Shown piece after piece: positions 1 through 8,148 of a stretch of 64,000 nt of DNA (position 1 is its first letter; every line of letters starts with the position of its first letter). The stretch lies in assembly GCF_003234115.2 (NCBI RefSeq), contig NZ_CP126251.1, positions 1,302,001-1,366,000 on the forward strand, read 5' to 3'. Position numbers and translations under genes: made by a program. This DNA is from Curtobacterium sp. MCPF17_002. Its GTDB lineage: Bacteria; Actinomycetota; Actinomycetes; Actinomycetales; Microbacteriaceae. Under the pieces are notes generated by a model. The model did no database searches and was not told the origin of the DNA. It saw only the letters and a program-made list of their open reading frames with translations.

Positions 1-115
1 CCTCCACGCAACGTTCCACGACGCAGCGCCTCCTCTCGTCGCAGGATGAGACGAGCGGCACGAAGCCCGCGTTTCGATGGCCGATCCTCGTACGCACACT
101 CGGTGCTGGGGGTGC

Positions 116-421
116 TTACGTAAGTGGTCGTCGTCGGATCCAGACGTTGACCCACACGTGAGTGAGTCCGGTCGCAGCAAGGCAGATCATCGCCCACCCG
201 AGGATGCTGTGCCTTGTCGCCACCAAGGAGATTCCGAAGGTGAAGGCGAGCGCGACCAGGAGTGCGCCGAGTGCGAGCATGAGCAGGCTGATCACGGGGC
301 TGGCGTTCTGGGTGAGTTGTGCGTCACGGACCCAGGTCGGGTTCCGCACACGCCACACGAGGAGTGCGGCGGTGCCGACCAAGATCGCGACGCTCGCCGC
401 GAGAAGACCTGCTTCAGCCAC
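116..421 (-). CDS. Small three-helix membrane protein, function unknown
   Basis: The 101-residue product is almost entirely hydrophobic. Predicted membrane segments lie at about residues 5-23, 43-66 and 70-92, with a basic Arg-rich tail after the last one. The start is GTG and the reading frame has typical high-GC third positions. I do not recognise a named family. It lies downstream of the MarR/hydrolase pair and is probably transcribed alone or with the small ORF at 524-670. It is an integral membrane protein by composition; no catalytic residues are visible. Confidence 0.6.
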   Translation of the reverse strand: MAEAGLLAASVAILVGTAALLVWRVRNPTWVRDAQLTQNASPVISLLMLALGALLVALAFTFGISLVATRHSILGWAMICLAATGLTHVWVNVWIRRRPLT

Positions 422-523
422 GACGCGATGGTAACTCGACCTGGAACCATGCCCGAAGCGGGCTTCCGAGCCACCGGGCTGCGTACCCGTCAGGGCGGTC
501 CTTCGTGCGCGGTCTCCGGGCCG

Positions 524-670
524 TCAGCGTCTGAGGAGCTCGACGACCAGTGTCACTGCAGCGATCACGCCTCCGAGCACGAATGCGCAGAGCGTACCCA
601 GCGGCTGAGCAGGGCTGTCGGACGCCACCCGAGACCCGGTGGCGGGGGGCTGGTGACTTGCATCATCCAA
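524..670 (-). CDS. Possible 48-residue single-pass membrane protein
   Basis: A short reading frame follows the MarR gene, overlapping its last 8 bases if read from a TTG at 670. The C-terminal half is one hydrophobic segment (about residues 23-43) ending in Glu-Leu-Leu-Arg-Arg, as in small tail-anchored proteins. A GTG further upstream inside the MarR gene would lengthen it. The overlap suggests translational coupling to the regulator. No family is recognised, and the ORF could be spurious; the hydrophobic block is the only positive evidence. Confidence 0.35.
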   Translation of the reverse strand: MDDASHQPPATGSRVASDSPAQPLGTLCAFVLGGVIAAVTLVVELLRR

Positions 671-1133
671 CCGGCAGGCCGAGCCGGTCACGCTCCAGAC
701 CGGCTCGGAGCGTGTGAAGGAGTGCGCCGACGGCCTCCACCTGATCGTCGTCGACGCTCCGGGCCACGAGTTCGGCAAGGCGGCGACGGAAGGTCACGTC
801 CGCCGCAGCGACGAGCGCGGCACCCGTGTCAGTCAAGGACACAAGAGTCGATCGTCCGTCTGCGGGATTCGGTCGACGATCGACCCAGCCGCGCGCGGCG
901 AGTCGATCCACCCCCTTGCTGATCGCCCCGACTCCGGCAGCGAAGTTCGTGGCGACGTCTGCGATCCGCGACTCCGGGTGATCCTGGAAGTAGAGGAGGA
1001 ACTCGTACTGCGTCGCCACGATGCCGTGCTCGCGACGCAGGGTGTCACTCACTGCGTTGTAGAGACGCGTCTCGACGCGAACCAGGTCGTCGAAGAGCTG
1101 CACGAGATCATCGCTTGCCGTTTTGGTTGCCAC
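663..1133 (-). CDS. MarR-family transcriptional regulator
   Basis: The 156-residue protein has the MarR winged helix: a dimerising N-terminal helix (about residues 8-35), the recognition region around residues 55-80 (Ile-Ala-Asp-Val-Ala then Val-Gly-Ala-Ile-Ser-Lys-Gly-Val-Asp-Arg-Leu) and the beta wing Arg-Arg-Pro-Asn-Pro-Ala-Asp-Gly-Arg-Ser near residue 90. I chose the GTG at 1133 because upstream residues do not fit the family and a -10 box TAGACT sits 7 nt before it, implying a leaderless message. It is divergent from a hydrolase and both promoters lie inside a 49-bp inverted repeat, so it very likely represses itself and the hydrolase in response to a small lipophilic or phenolic ligand (family knowledge). 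Confidence 0.85.
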   Translation of the reverse strand: MATKTASDDLVQLFDDLVRVETRLYNAVSDTLRREHGIVATQYEFLLYFQDHPESRIADVATNFAAGVGAISKGVDRLAARGWVDRRPNPADGRSTLVSLTDTGAALVAAADVTFRRRLAELVARSVDDDQVEAVGALLHTLRAGLERDRLGLPVG

Positions 1134-1170
1134 GGCATACAGTCTACCGTTGCATGCCGCGGCAACCAAA
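1122..1170. promoter_or_regulatory. Divergent promoters embedded in a MarR operator
   Basis: Two 17-bp arms (1122-1138 and 1154-1170) are reverse complements with one mismatch and a 15-nt spacer. Each arm contains a TTGGTT -35 hexamer. Leftward: -35 at 1169-1164, 17-nt spacer, -10 TAGACT at 1146-1141, reaching the GTG of marR. Rightward: -35 at 1123-1128, 16-nt spacer, -10 TACCGT at 1145-1150, reaching the hydrolase. A dimer on either arm would cover a -35 box, giving co-repression of both genes. Confidence 0.75.
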
Positions 1171-1191
1171 CCGCCCGGCGGGAGGAGCACC

Positions 1192-2112
1192 ATGAGCCGA
1201 GAACAACGACAGGCACTCAACGACACGCTTCGGGCAGCGCCGCAGGCCGGCGGGCCGGTGCCCGTCGAACAAATGCGGCAGGGGTTCGCGCGCTTCATGA
1301 GCCAGTTCCCGGTCCCCGAGGGCGTCACGCGAACGCCGATCGAACTCGGCGGACGAGACGCTGTCCGCGTCGAACCGAGCGCTGACGCCCGTCCCGGCAT
1401 CATCCTGTACTTCCACGGTGGATCGTTCTCGCTCGGTTCCCCCGAGACCGCGATGGCGTTGACCGCGCACCTCGTGGAACGCACAGGCGTGCCTGCGGTC
1501 TCGGTCGACTACCGGCTTGCTCCGGAGCACCCGTTCCCGGCGGCCATCAACGACTGCCTGTCCGCGTACCGCGACCTGCTCGATCACGACGTCGTCCCGG
1601 CGAGCATCGTGTTCGCGGGCGATTCCGCAGGAGGGGGCCTCGCGGTGACAACGACCCTCGCCGCCCGGGATGCCGGGCTCCCCGTCCCTGCGGGGATCGT
1701 CGCGTTCTCACCCGGACTGGACCACACGCGTACCGGTGCGTCGATGACGTCGAAGGAGGGCATCGACCCGCTCTTCACCCGCGCCGGGATGGAGCGCACC
1801 GGCGCCCTGTACCTCGACGGTCAAGACCCGGAGCAGCCGCTGCTCGCTCCAGCGGTGCACGCCGACCTCAGGGGGTTCCCGCCGATGCTCCTGCAAGTCG
1901 GGACGAACGAGCTCCTCCTCGACGACGCCGTCCGACTCGCCGACCTGGCACGCGCCGCCGAAACGGACGTCATCCTCGACGTCGTCGCCGGCGTGCCCCA
2001 CGTGTTCCCCGCGTTCGTCGGACTGATCGACGAAGCCGACGAGGCAATCGACCGGGCAACCCTGTTCATCGAACAGCGCCTTCGGATCAGGTCAGGAGGC
2101 CACGTCCTATAA
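1192..2112 (+). CDS. Alpha/beta hydrolase, hormone-sensitive-lipase (esterase) family
   Basis: This 306-residue enzyme shows the HSL hallmarks: the oxyanion-hole motif His-Gly-Gly at about residue 73 (Tyr-Phe-His-Gly-Gly-Ser), the nucleophile elbow Gly-Asp-Ser-Ala-Gly-Gly near 143-148, and a late Asp and the Pro-His-Val catalytic histidine near residue 270. The ATG follows a strong GGAGGAG. It should hydrolyse short-chain esters or lactones in the cytoplasm; no signal peptide is present. Its control by the divergent MarR regulator suggests induction by an aromatic or ester compound. The substrate cannot be read from sequence. Confidence 0.88.
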   Translation: MSREQRQALNDTLRAAPQAGGPVPVEQMRQGFARFMSQFPVPEGVTRTPIELGGRDAVRVEPSADARPGIILYFHGGSFSLGSPETAMALTAHLVERTGVPAVSVDYRLAPEHPFPAAINDCLSAYRDLLDHDVVPASIVFAGDSAGGGLAVTTTLAARDAGLPVPAGIVAFSPGLDHTRTGASMTSKEGIDPLFTRAGMERTGALYLDGQDPEQPLLAPAVHADLRGFPPMLLQVGTNELLLDDAVRLADLARAAETDVILDVVAGVPHVFPAFVGLIDEADEAIDRATLFIEQRLRIRSGGHVL

Positions 2113-2142
2113 CCGATCGACAAGCGGACGCGGCTGCGCCGC

Positions 2143-2718
2143 TCAGACGGTGTGCGGTGTCGCCGTGGTCGAATGCCAGCGGAAGCGATTCAGGATCGTG
2201 GACAGGACCGGGACACGCGACAGCAGAACGAAGGCCGCGTAGCCGACGGCCCCGCCGAAGGTGTTCCACATGAAGTCGTTCACGTCCGCGACGTGACCGC
2301 CAGAGAACAGCCTCTGAGCGGCGAGTTGCAGGAGTTCGATCGTCAGGCTCACCGCGGCGGCGGTGACCAGCACCTTCCAGCGGGATGGACGCCGCATCAG
2401 AAGCGGGATCAGGACGCCCAGCGGCACGAACACCAGCACATTGGCGAGGGCATCTGCGACCTCATAGTCGTGGAACGGGATGAGTGCCAGCGCCGGTGAC
2501 CATGGCTCCTCGCTCTGAGCCGGGCTGAGGAAGATCGGGAACACCGTGTTCGCGACGATCCCCGCGGCGTACACGGCGATCCCTGCAGCGACGGCAGCGC
2601 GGGACCAGCTGAAGCGCCCTCCCCAAAGGAGGAGAACCAGCTGGACGACGAAGGCGACGACACCGACAGCAAGGGCGACGGGCAGGGCAGGAACCTCGCC
2701 GGGCGGGTTGAAAGACAT
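2143..2718 (-). CDS. VanZ-like integral membrane protein
   Basis: The 191-residue protein has five predicted membrane helices and the VanZ-domain signature: an Asn-Val-Leu-Val-Phe-Val-Pro-Leu-Gly segment at about residues 92-100, then Glu-Leu-Leu-Gln in the next helix and Asp-Val-Asn-Asp near residue 146. VanZ gives low-level teicoplanin resistance in enterococci, but most actinobacterial homologues have no proven role. There is no van cluster nearby. The ATG at 2718 lies 7 nt after a TAGGCT -10 box, so the gene is probably leaderless and single. Confidence 0.85.
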   Translation of the reverse strand: MSFNPPGEVPALPVALAVGVVAFVVQLVLLLWGGRFSWSRAAVAAGIAVYAAGIVANTVFPIFLSPAQSEEPWSPALALIPFHDYEVADALANVLVFVPLGVLIPLLMRRPSRWKVLVTAAAVSLTIELLQLAAQRLFSGGHVADVNDFMWNTFGGAVGYAAFVLLSRVPVLSTILNRFRWHSTTATPHTV

Positions 2719-2811
2719 CCGTTGGAGCCTAGCGACGACGAGGATTTCCCCAGGACCGGGATCAGCGCGAGATGCCTCGACAGCCGATGTTCCACCGGAC
2801 AGCGCTCGGAC

Positions 2812-3090
2812 CTACAGTCCCTTGCGCCTGTTCGTCTCCAAGTAGCCGAGTACGACGTCATCTTCCGCCGGTAGCTCCCGTTCAACGAGAAGCAGCAAGC
2901 GACGTGCTTGACGTTCGTGGGAGCGGGCAGCGGCCTCCGTCGGCCAGCCCGCTTCGATGGAGTAGTTCTCGGTGAAGTCACGGGCCCAGGCCAGGATCTC
3001 ACTCGCAAGTCGGGGTGAGAAGGACGGTGTGCCCTCGGGGCACAGCCCCTCTTCATCCCACAGCGGCCAATCGACGCTGTACTCGTTCAT
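2812..3090 (-). CDS. Hypothetical 92-residue soluble protein
   Basis: A short, charged protein with no signal or membrane segment. It begins with a Trp- and acid-rich stretch (Asp-Trp-Pro-Leu-Trp-Asp-Glu-Glu) and continues as mostly helical sequence with a basic Arg-Gln-Ala-Arg-Arg patch around residues 63-67. I recall similar uncharacterised proteins in actinobacteria but no named domain. The ATG at 3090 is preferred; a GTG at 3105 is possible. It stands alone between the VanZ gene and a membrane-protein gene on the other strand. Confidence 0.6.
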   Translation of the reverse strand: MNEYSVDWPLWDEEGLCPEGTPSFSPRLASEILAWARDFTENYSIEAGWPTEAAARSHERQARRLLLLVERELPAEDDVVLGYLETNRRKGL

Positions 3091-3379
3091 CAACCGGTAG
3101 TGCACATCGGAAGGATCGCACAGACGTTGGAAACCCGTTCGGTAGCCGATCCTTCATCACGCGCGGGGTCCGCTGCGAAGAGAACCCCCAGGGTTGCCAA
3201 TCTCACTTCGGCGGTGCGGTCCCGGTGTGTCGACGAGTCAGCCGAGCGTCGTGGTCAGAGACAACGTCGGCGTTCCCGTGTCCGATCGACCAGCAAGCGA
3301 GCCTGCCGCAGTTCGTGGTGCTCGCAGAGGTGACCGCTGCAGCTGCCCGACCAGGGTCTGGAGGGAGCAATATCAACGC

Positions 3380-4069
3380 ATGAGCAATGGTGGCTTCATC
3401 CATGGGTGGAAGGTCGTCAGAGCCCGCCGTTCAGAGTTCCGCGACCCGGGGCAGGTGCGGCGGCGAACCGTGGTGTGCGGGCTCGTCGCCGTTGGAGTCG
3501 GCGTGTTTCTTGTCATCGCGGATCGCTTCTGGGGTCTGTTCGACGGCTCGCTGTTGCAGCAGGCTGTCGCTGTAGTGCTCTTCTCCGCTGCGGTGGGGTG
3601 TTTCGGCGCGGCTTTCCTGCGGGTGACCGGGCGTTCCGTATCTGCGTCGCCCGGGCGGCAGCTCGGTGACTGGCGGAGGAGCGAACGTATCGACCGCCAA
3701 TTCGCCGCGCGGCCGCCGGCGATGCTGGCGGAGGATCGCGACGAGGTGATCGCTCGCGCAGAGCGCTCGGTTGGACTGTCGGTAGTCGCAGCCACACGGT
3801 TCGTCTGGATTCCGGTCGGCTGGGTCCTCGCGTGGGTAGCCCTTCTGGTGTCCGGATTTGCGACGGCGGATCAGCTGACGCTGTTGGTGATCCCGCCGGT
3901 GTTCGCCCTGCTGCAATCCGCGGCATTCGTCGCGGCCGTGACCGCGGCCGGCCGTGCGGATGCTGCGCGGAGTCGCGCGCTGAGGCTTCCTGCAACCGCA
4001 CTGCTGGAATCGCCACCGCAGCACAACCGTGACCCTCGCGGCTCGAAACTGGAACTCCCGAACGACTGA
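3380..4069 (+). CDS. Membrane protein with two helical hairpins, unknown function
   Basis: The 229-residue product has a basic N-terminus, two helices at about residues 30-48 and 60-80, a cytoplasmic central stretch of roughly 60 residues rich in Arg and Glu, then two more helices near 142-163 and 166-190, and a polar tail. The start ATG follows GGGAG. The longer open frame upstream lacks a ribosome site and is unlikely. No family is recognised. The preceding 290 bases (3091-3379) hold no convincing gene. Confidence 0.6.
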   Translation: MSNGGFIHGWKVVRARRSEFRDPGQVRRRTVVCGLVAVGVGVFLVIADRFWGLFDGSLLQQAVAVVLFSAAVGCFGAAFLRVTGRSVSASPGRQLGDWRRSERIDRQFAARPPAMLAEDRDEVIARAERSVGLSVVAATRFVWIPVGWVLAWVALLVSGFATADQLTLLVIPPVFALLQSAAFVAAVTAAGRADAARSRALRLPATALLESPPQHNRDPRGSKLELPND

Positions 4070-4193
4070 TCCAATGCACTGTCCGCCCGCAGGCAGTCGC
4101 AGATCCCAGGTGCGCGTCCGTTGCGACCGCAAGCCCTCCTCGCGACCTGAGAGCAAATGGACCTCCGGAGCGCCGTGTCTGGTCGGCGATCGT

Positions 4194-4651
4194 CTACCGG
4201 GCGGCCTTCGTCCGGACGAGCAAGGAGAGGCCGAATACGAGCACTCCCAAGCCGAGCGGGACGAGTATGACCAAGAACGGCGCAGCCGCTCCTTCGGCGG
4301 CGAGCATCATCGCGAGCCAGAAGAACGCGATGATGCCTGTTCCCGTGCTGATCGTCCCGAACGTGATTTCGGCGCCCCATCGCGAAGTGTCCGATGACAA
4401 CGGGACCACGAGCAGACTGCACACGAGTGCTCGACGATGCCCGGCACGATGCACGACCACAAGGCAGCGTCCGCCGAGGCCCACTGATCCGGGCCTGCTC
4501 CCGTCCAGTGCACGGGCACACGAGCGGGAGGATCCGTCCACGCCAGGCGGAGCGCGACCACGGACGCAGGAGCGACCCAGGCCATCAGCGCAGCCACGAT
4601 GAGCGCAGCGCTCACGGGCGCCCGCGGCTCGACGACGCGAGTACTCGACAC
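4194..4651 (-). pseudogene. DUF1648-type membrane protein, disrupted by a -1 frameshift
   Basis: The N-terminal part (from a GTG at 4651) has one helix, then the DUF1648 pattern Val-Pro-Val-His-Trp-Thr-Gly-Ala-Gly-Pro-Asp-Gln-Trp-Ala-Ser, and a second helix that loses sense after about residue 78. The expected continuation, with two further helices (Phe-Gly-Thr-Ile-Ser through Leu-Ser-Leu-Leu-Val-Arg-Thr-Lys), is intact in the -1 frame down to 4194. The junction lies around 4410-4440, with no slippery heptamer visible, so a one-base deletion (mutation or sequencing error) is likelier than programmed shifting. The promoter looks intact: TACCGT at 4663-4658, 6 nt before the GTG. Confidence 0.7.
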
Positions 4652-4746
4652 CCCTGCACGGTATCGCTGCCGAACGCGCCCGGTGACGGATGCCGTCGGC
4701 GGGCGCGGACTGACTCGACCTGCGATCGGCGCCGGGACGGCCCGGG

Positions 4747-5934
4747 TCAGGGGGTGGTGAGGGGCGGCAGGGCGCGGTCAGTCTCAGCGACTTGGGTGAG
4801 CTTCGCCGTCAACGGCCGGAATGCTCGTGACGTCATGACCTTGTCGACGACTCTCCGGAGCGCGAGGCCGGCGCGGGTCTGGGGGTACGCGAACGCCTTG
4901 AGGCCGCGAGGCAGATCCTGGACGTCGTCGACGAGCGGTCGCATCCAGGCGTCGTAGGCGGCGAGGGCCGCGTCGTGATCGTCGGTGTTCGCGAGCTCGG
5001 CAGTGAGGACGCGCCCGGCAGTGAGGGCGAGGGAGGCGCCGCCTCCTCCCATGGGCGTGACGCACCACGCCGCGTCACCGGCCATCACGACGTGCCCACG
5101 GTGCCAGGTCGTCATGCGGACCTGCTGGAGCTGGTCGACGTAGACGTCCGGCGACGTCGCGAGGGCGTCCAGTATCCGGGGAGCCTCCCATCCGACGTCG
5201 GCGTACCGCGCCCGGACCAGCGCGAGCGTCTCGTCGCGGGTCGTGCCGAGGACGTCGTCGCCGGGGGAGTAGGCCAGGATCGCCCGGATGGTGCCGTAGG
5301 GGTCGGGGCGGAGGTGGATCTGTCGGCCTCGGACGGCGGTGTGCCAACGCCACCGGTCGTCGTCCCGGTCGAGGCGCGGGATGGTGCCGAACACCATCGT
5401 CACGTCCAGATCTCGCTCCTCGACCTCGCCGTCGTCGAAGACGAAGGCCCTGGTCCTCGACCGGACGCCTTCTGCGATGACGAGCAGGTCGGCGTGCAGG
5501 TGCTGACCGCCCGCGGTCGTGACCGTGACGCCGTCGAGCTCGTCGTCGACGCTGGCGATCGTGTCGCCGTAGACGAACTCGACGCCGTCCGGGAGGTCGT
5601 CGAAGAGCGTGCGCGCGAGGTCGCCCCGGAGGATCTCGAGCTCGGCCGTCGCTCCACCGGACCCGTCGGAGGGCAGTTCGGCAGTGACGGCGCCTCGTGC
5701 GTCGACCAGGACGGTGCCGGTCTCCGTGGTGTTGCGCGCTGCCACGGCGTCGAACAGCCCCATCTCACGGAGGACGTCGCGTGCCACTCCTCGAACGTCG
5801 ACGTTCTGGCCGCCGTCGCGGAAGGCCGGGGCCCGCTCGATCACGGTGACGTCCCACCCCGTCCGGTGCAGCCACCACGCCGTGGACAAGCCTGCGATGC
5901 TGGCTCCTGAGATGACGGCAGTGCGGTTCTTCAT
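4747..5934 (-). CDS. FAD-dependent monooxygenase (PHBH/TetX-like class A)
   Basis: The 395-residue flavoprotein carries the N-terminal Rossmann fingerprint Ser-Gly-Ala-Ser-Ile-Ala-Gly (about residues 9-15), a mid Arg-Gly-Asp-Leu near 103, and the second FAD motif Gly-Asp-Ala-Ala-Trp-Cys-Val-Thr-Pro near 290, as in tetracycline-inactivating and antibiotic-tailoring hydroxylases. It would hydroxylate a small aromatic or polyketide-like molecule using NAD(P)H and O2. It is divergent from a MarR regulator with only 58 bp between them, typical of an inducible detoxification pair. Substrate unknown. Confidence 0.87.
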   Translation of the reverse strand: MKNRTAVISGASIAGLSTAWWLHRTGWDVTVIERAPAFRDGGQNVDVRGVARDVLREMGLFDAVAARNTTETGTVLVDARGAVTAELPSDGSGGATAELEILRGDLARTLFDDLPDGVEFVYGDTIASVDDELDGVTVTTAGGQHLHADLLVIAEGVRSRTRAFVFDDGEVEERDLDVTMVFGTIPRLDRDDDRWRWHTAVRGRQIHLRPDPYGTIRAILAYSPGDDVLGTTRDETLALVRARYADVGWEAPRILDALATSPDVYVDQLQQVRMTTWHRGHVVMAGDAAWCVTPMGGGGASLALTAGRVLTAELANTDDHDAALAAYDAWMRPLVDDVQDLPRGLKAFAYPQTRAGLALRRVVDKVMTSRAFRPLTAKLTQVAETDRALPPLTTP

Positions 5935-5954
5935 GGTTCTCCTCGGTCCGGTTG

Positions 5955-5971
5955 AGCTTTATATTGAAGCT
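5955..5971. promoter_or_regulatory. Candidate MarR operator between monooxygenase and regulator
   Basis: The short AT-rich intergenic region holds AGCTT and AAGCT arms separated by 7 nt, followed by a second TTGAAG-type half-site near 5980. The AT content stands out against GC-rich surroundings. Binding by the adjacent MarR protein is inferred only from position. Confidence 0.35.
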
Positions 5972-5992
5972 ACTGCACATTGAAGGAGAATG

Positions 5993-6499
5993 ATGACCGA
6001 CGTGTTCGAGACCTCCTGGCGGGCTCCCGAGATCGAGGTGATGGAGGCGCTGCGCGGCTGGGCCGTGGCCTTCGCCGAGCTGAACCAGCACATGGCGTCG
6101 TGGATGGATCTGCCGACCACGGACGCGCAGGCGCTCGGGCAGGTGCTCTGGGCCGCGTCCGACGGCGATCCGCTGTCGCCGGCGCGGCTCGGTCAGCGCA
6201 TCGGGATGACGTCGGGTTCGGTGACCGTCCTCGTCAACCGGCTCGAGGCGGCTGGCCTGCTCGAGCGCAGCCGCGAGCACACGGACCGACGACGCGTCAC
6301 GCTCCGTCCGACGGCGGCCGCGCAGGAGCGGGCTCGTGCGTTCACGGAGACCTCCGTCACGGAGATGGCTGCTGCCCTCCATGAGACCGCGCCCTCGGAC
6401 CTCGCTTCGTCCACCGTCTTTCTCCGGCGGATGGTCGAGGCCGCGACAGCCGCCGCAGACCGGCTCCGGGCAGGACGCCCTCCCGCTGCTGACGGATGA
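5993..6499 (+). CDS. MarR-family transcriptional regulator
   Basis: The 168-residue protein has the winged-helix core: Leu-Gly-Gln-Arg-Ile-Gly-Met-Thr-Ser-Gly-Ser-Val-Thr-Val-Leu-Val-Asn-Arg-Leu near residues 66-84 and the wing Thr-Asp-Arg-Arg-Arg-Val near 98-103. Two ATGs are adjacent; I prefer the second because GGAG is then 4 nt away rather than 1. It probably represses the divergent FAD monooxygenase and itself. Confidence 0.86.
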   Translation: MTDVFETSWRAPEIEVMEALRGWAVAFAELNQHMASWMDLPTTDAQALGQVLWAASDGDPLSPARLGQRIGMTSGSVTVLVNRLEAAGLLERSREHTDRRRVTLRPTAAAQERARAFTETSVTEMAAALHETAPSDLASSTVFLRRMVEAATAAADRLRAGRPPAADG

Positions 6500-6540
6500 T
6501 CCCGCCTCGCGCGGCGTGAGGGGGGAAGATCCGTACGTGA

Positions 6541-6563
6541 CTGACTGATCAGTCAGGTATAGA
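6541..6563 (+). promoter_or_regulatory. TetR autoregulatory operator and leaderless promoter
   Basis: A perfect 16-bp palindrome, CTGACTGATCAGTCAG (6541-6556), is followed directly by a TATAGA -10 box at 6558-6563. Transcription would start at about 6570-6572, at the ATG of the TetR gene. The operator therefore occupies the spacer between -35 and -10, a classical arrangement for a self-repressing TetR protein. Confidence 0.75.
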
Positions 6564-6571
6564 GTGGCGTC

Positions 6572-7144
6572 ATGCCCCGACAGAGAAGCGATGAGAAGCG
6601 CACTGCGCTCCTCGAGTCCGCCGCACGTGTCATCAGCAGGCAGGGCTTGGCGTCTGCGGCCACGTCGGCGATCGCGAAGGACGCAGGAGTGTCGACCGGG
6701 TCGCTCTTCGTCTACTTCGAGTCGAAGACCGTGCTCCTGAACGCGCTGTACGTCGCGCTCAGGTCCGAGATGGGTGCAGCCGCGGCCGCCACGCTGCCGA
6801 CGCAAGAACCGGTCCGTGCCCAGATCCACCTGATGTGGACGCAGTGGTTGGCGTGGGCGGTCGCGCACCCGGACAAGCGTCGCGCGCTCGCGCAGTTGGA
6901 GGTCGCAGAGGAGATCTCACCGGAGAGTCACCTCTGGGTGGATCCGACACAACGCGTGATGGCGGACCTGGTCGAACAGGCTCGGGCTGACGGCCCCCTC
7001 GCGGCGACACCGCTGTCGTTCGTGATGGCACTGACGAGCGCGATCGCCGACACCACCATGGACGCCCTCATCCGTGACCCCGCAGGCGGCGAGGAACGTG
7101 CAGACGCAGCGTTCGACGCCGTCTGGCGCGTCCTCGCGGGCTGA
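6572..7144 (+). CDS. TetR/AcrR-family regulator
   Basis: The 190-residue protein has the TetR helix-turn-helix at residues 10-55 (Thr-Ser-Ala-Ile-Ala-Lys-Asp-Ala-Gly-Val-Ser-Thr-Gly-Ser-Leu-Phe-Val-Tyr-Phe) and a ligand-binding all-helical C-terminal part. Its gene starts directly at a promoter with a palindromic operator, so it is autoregulated. The SDR gene 36 nt downstream is probably cotranscribed and controlled by it. Confidence 0.88.
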   Translation: MPRQRSDEKRTALLESAARVISRQGLASAATSAIAKDAGVSTGSLFVYFESKTVLLNALYVALRSEMGAAAAATLPTQEPVRAQIHLMWTQWLAWAVAHPDKRRALAQLEVAEEISPESHLWVDPTQRVMADLVEQARADGPLAATPLSFVMALTSAIADTTMDALIRDPAGGEERADAAFDAVWRVLAG

Positions 7145-7179
7145 CCCCACAGAACCTCGACCCAGGAAAAGGAACCACC

Positions 7180-8112
7180 GTGCCGAACAACACCAGCAAG
7201 CCGACGAAGGCGTGGGTCATCACCGGCCCCACGTCGGGCATCGGCAGAGAAGCGGCCCTGCAATTGGCCGAGCACGGCACTGTCGTGCTCGTCGGCCGTG
7301 ATCTCGGCCGTCTCCGCGAGGTGGAGCGGGAGATCACGGCGCTTCCGAACGGCAACGCCGTGTCGGTCGTCGCTGACTTCGCCGACGTCCGCAGTGCCCG
7401 CCGCGCCGCTGACGAGATCGGCGCGCTCGGCCTGACGATCGGTGGTGTCGCCAACAACGCCGGCGGCATGCAGACCAAGGGCGGCAGCAGCGCACAGGGG
7501 TGGGACATCGCCTTCGCGACGAACCACCTCGGCCCCTTCGCCTTCACCGAGGCCCTGCTGCCGTACCTCGCGGACGGCACGCCGGTCCTGTTCACCGTGT
7601 CCGGGGTGGAAGACCCCGAACGGAAGCCCGCGACTGCGTCGGGCTTCCGCGGGGGCCGCTACATCTCCGCCGAGGCCAGCGCCCGCGGAGAGTGGAAGGA
7701 GGGCGGCTCGAAGAACGTCGGGTTCGACGCCTACGCCACCTCCAAGCAGGGCAACCTCGCGACGGTCTTCACGCTCGCACGCGAAGTGCCGCGGTTGCGG
7801 TTCATGGCCCTCGAGCCGGGCTTCAACCCGGGCACCGGGCTCTCCCGTGACGCCAGCCCGGTCATGCAGTTCGTCGCCAAGCGCATCATGCAGCCCTTGG
7901 CGCCGATGATCAAGTACTGGAGCACGCCCCGGCGGGCAGGGAAGCTCATCGCGGAGAAGTTGACCACGCCGTCGACTGGGACCGGCGTCTACTCCGACGA
8001 GAACGGCAGGCCGATGCAGGCGTCGAAGCAGGTCTCCGACCCCGCCTTCAGCGGCCGCTACATCGCCGAGACCCGCGCGCTGCTCGCGCAGGTCCCGGCG
8101 GAAGCAGGGTGA
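7180..8112 (+). CDS. Short-chain dehydrogenase/reductase (retinol-dehydrogenase-like)
   Basis: The 310-residue protein begins with the SDR cofactor motif Thr-Gly-Pro-Thr-Ser-Gly-Ile-Gly (about residues 15-22), has Asn-Asn-Ala-Gly-Gly at 89-93 and the catalytic Tyr-x-x-x-Lys as Tyr-Ala-Thr-Ser-Lys near residue 185. A GTG start follows GGAAAAGGAA. It follows the TetR gene and is likely its target. NADP-linked reduction of an aldehyde, ketone or quinone is the family role; the substrate is not evident. Confidence 0.86.
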   Translation: MPNNTSKPTKAWVITGPTSGIGREAALQLAEHGTVVLVGRDLGRLREVEREITALPNGNAVSVVADFADVRSARRAADEIGALGLTIGGVANNAGGMQTKGGSSAQGWDIAFATNHLGPFAFTEALLPYLADGTPVLFTVSGVEDPERKPATASGFRGGRYISAEASARGEWKEGGSKNVGFDAYATSKQGNLATVFTLAREVPRLRFMALEPGFNPGTGLSRDASPVMQFVAKRIMQPLAPMIKYWSTPRRAGKLIAEKLTTPSTGTGVYSDENGRPMQASKQVSDPAFSGRYIAETRALLAQVPAEAG

Positions 8113-8148
8113 ACCAGCCCGCTGGCGTCCGACCATCCGGCACCGATC

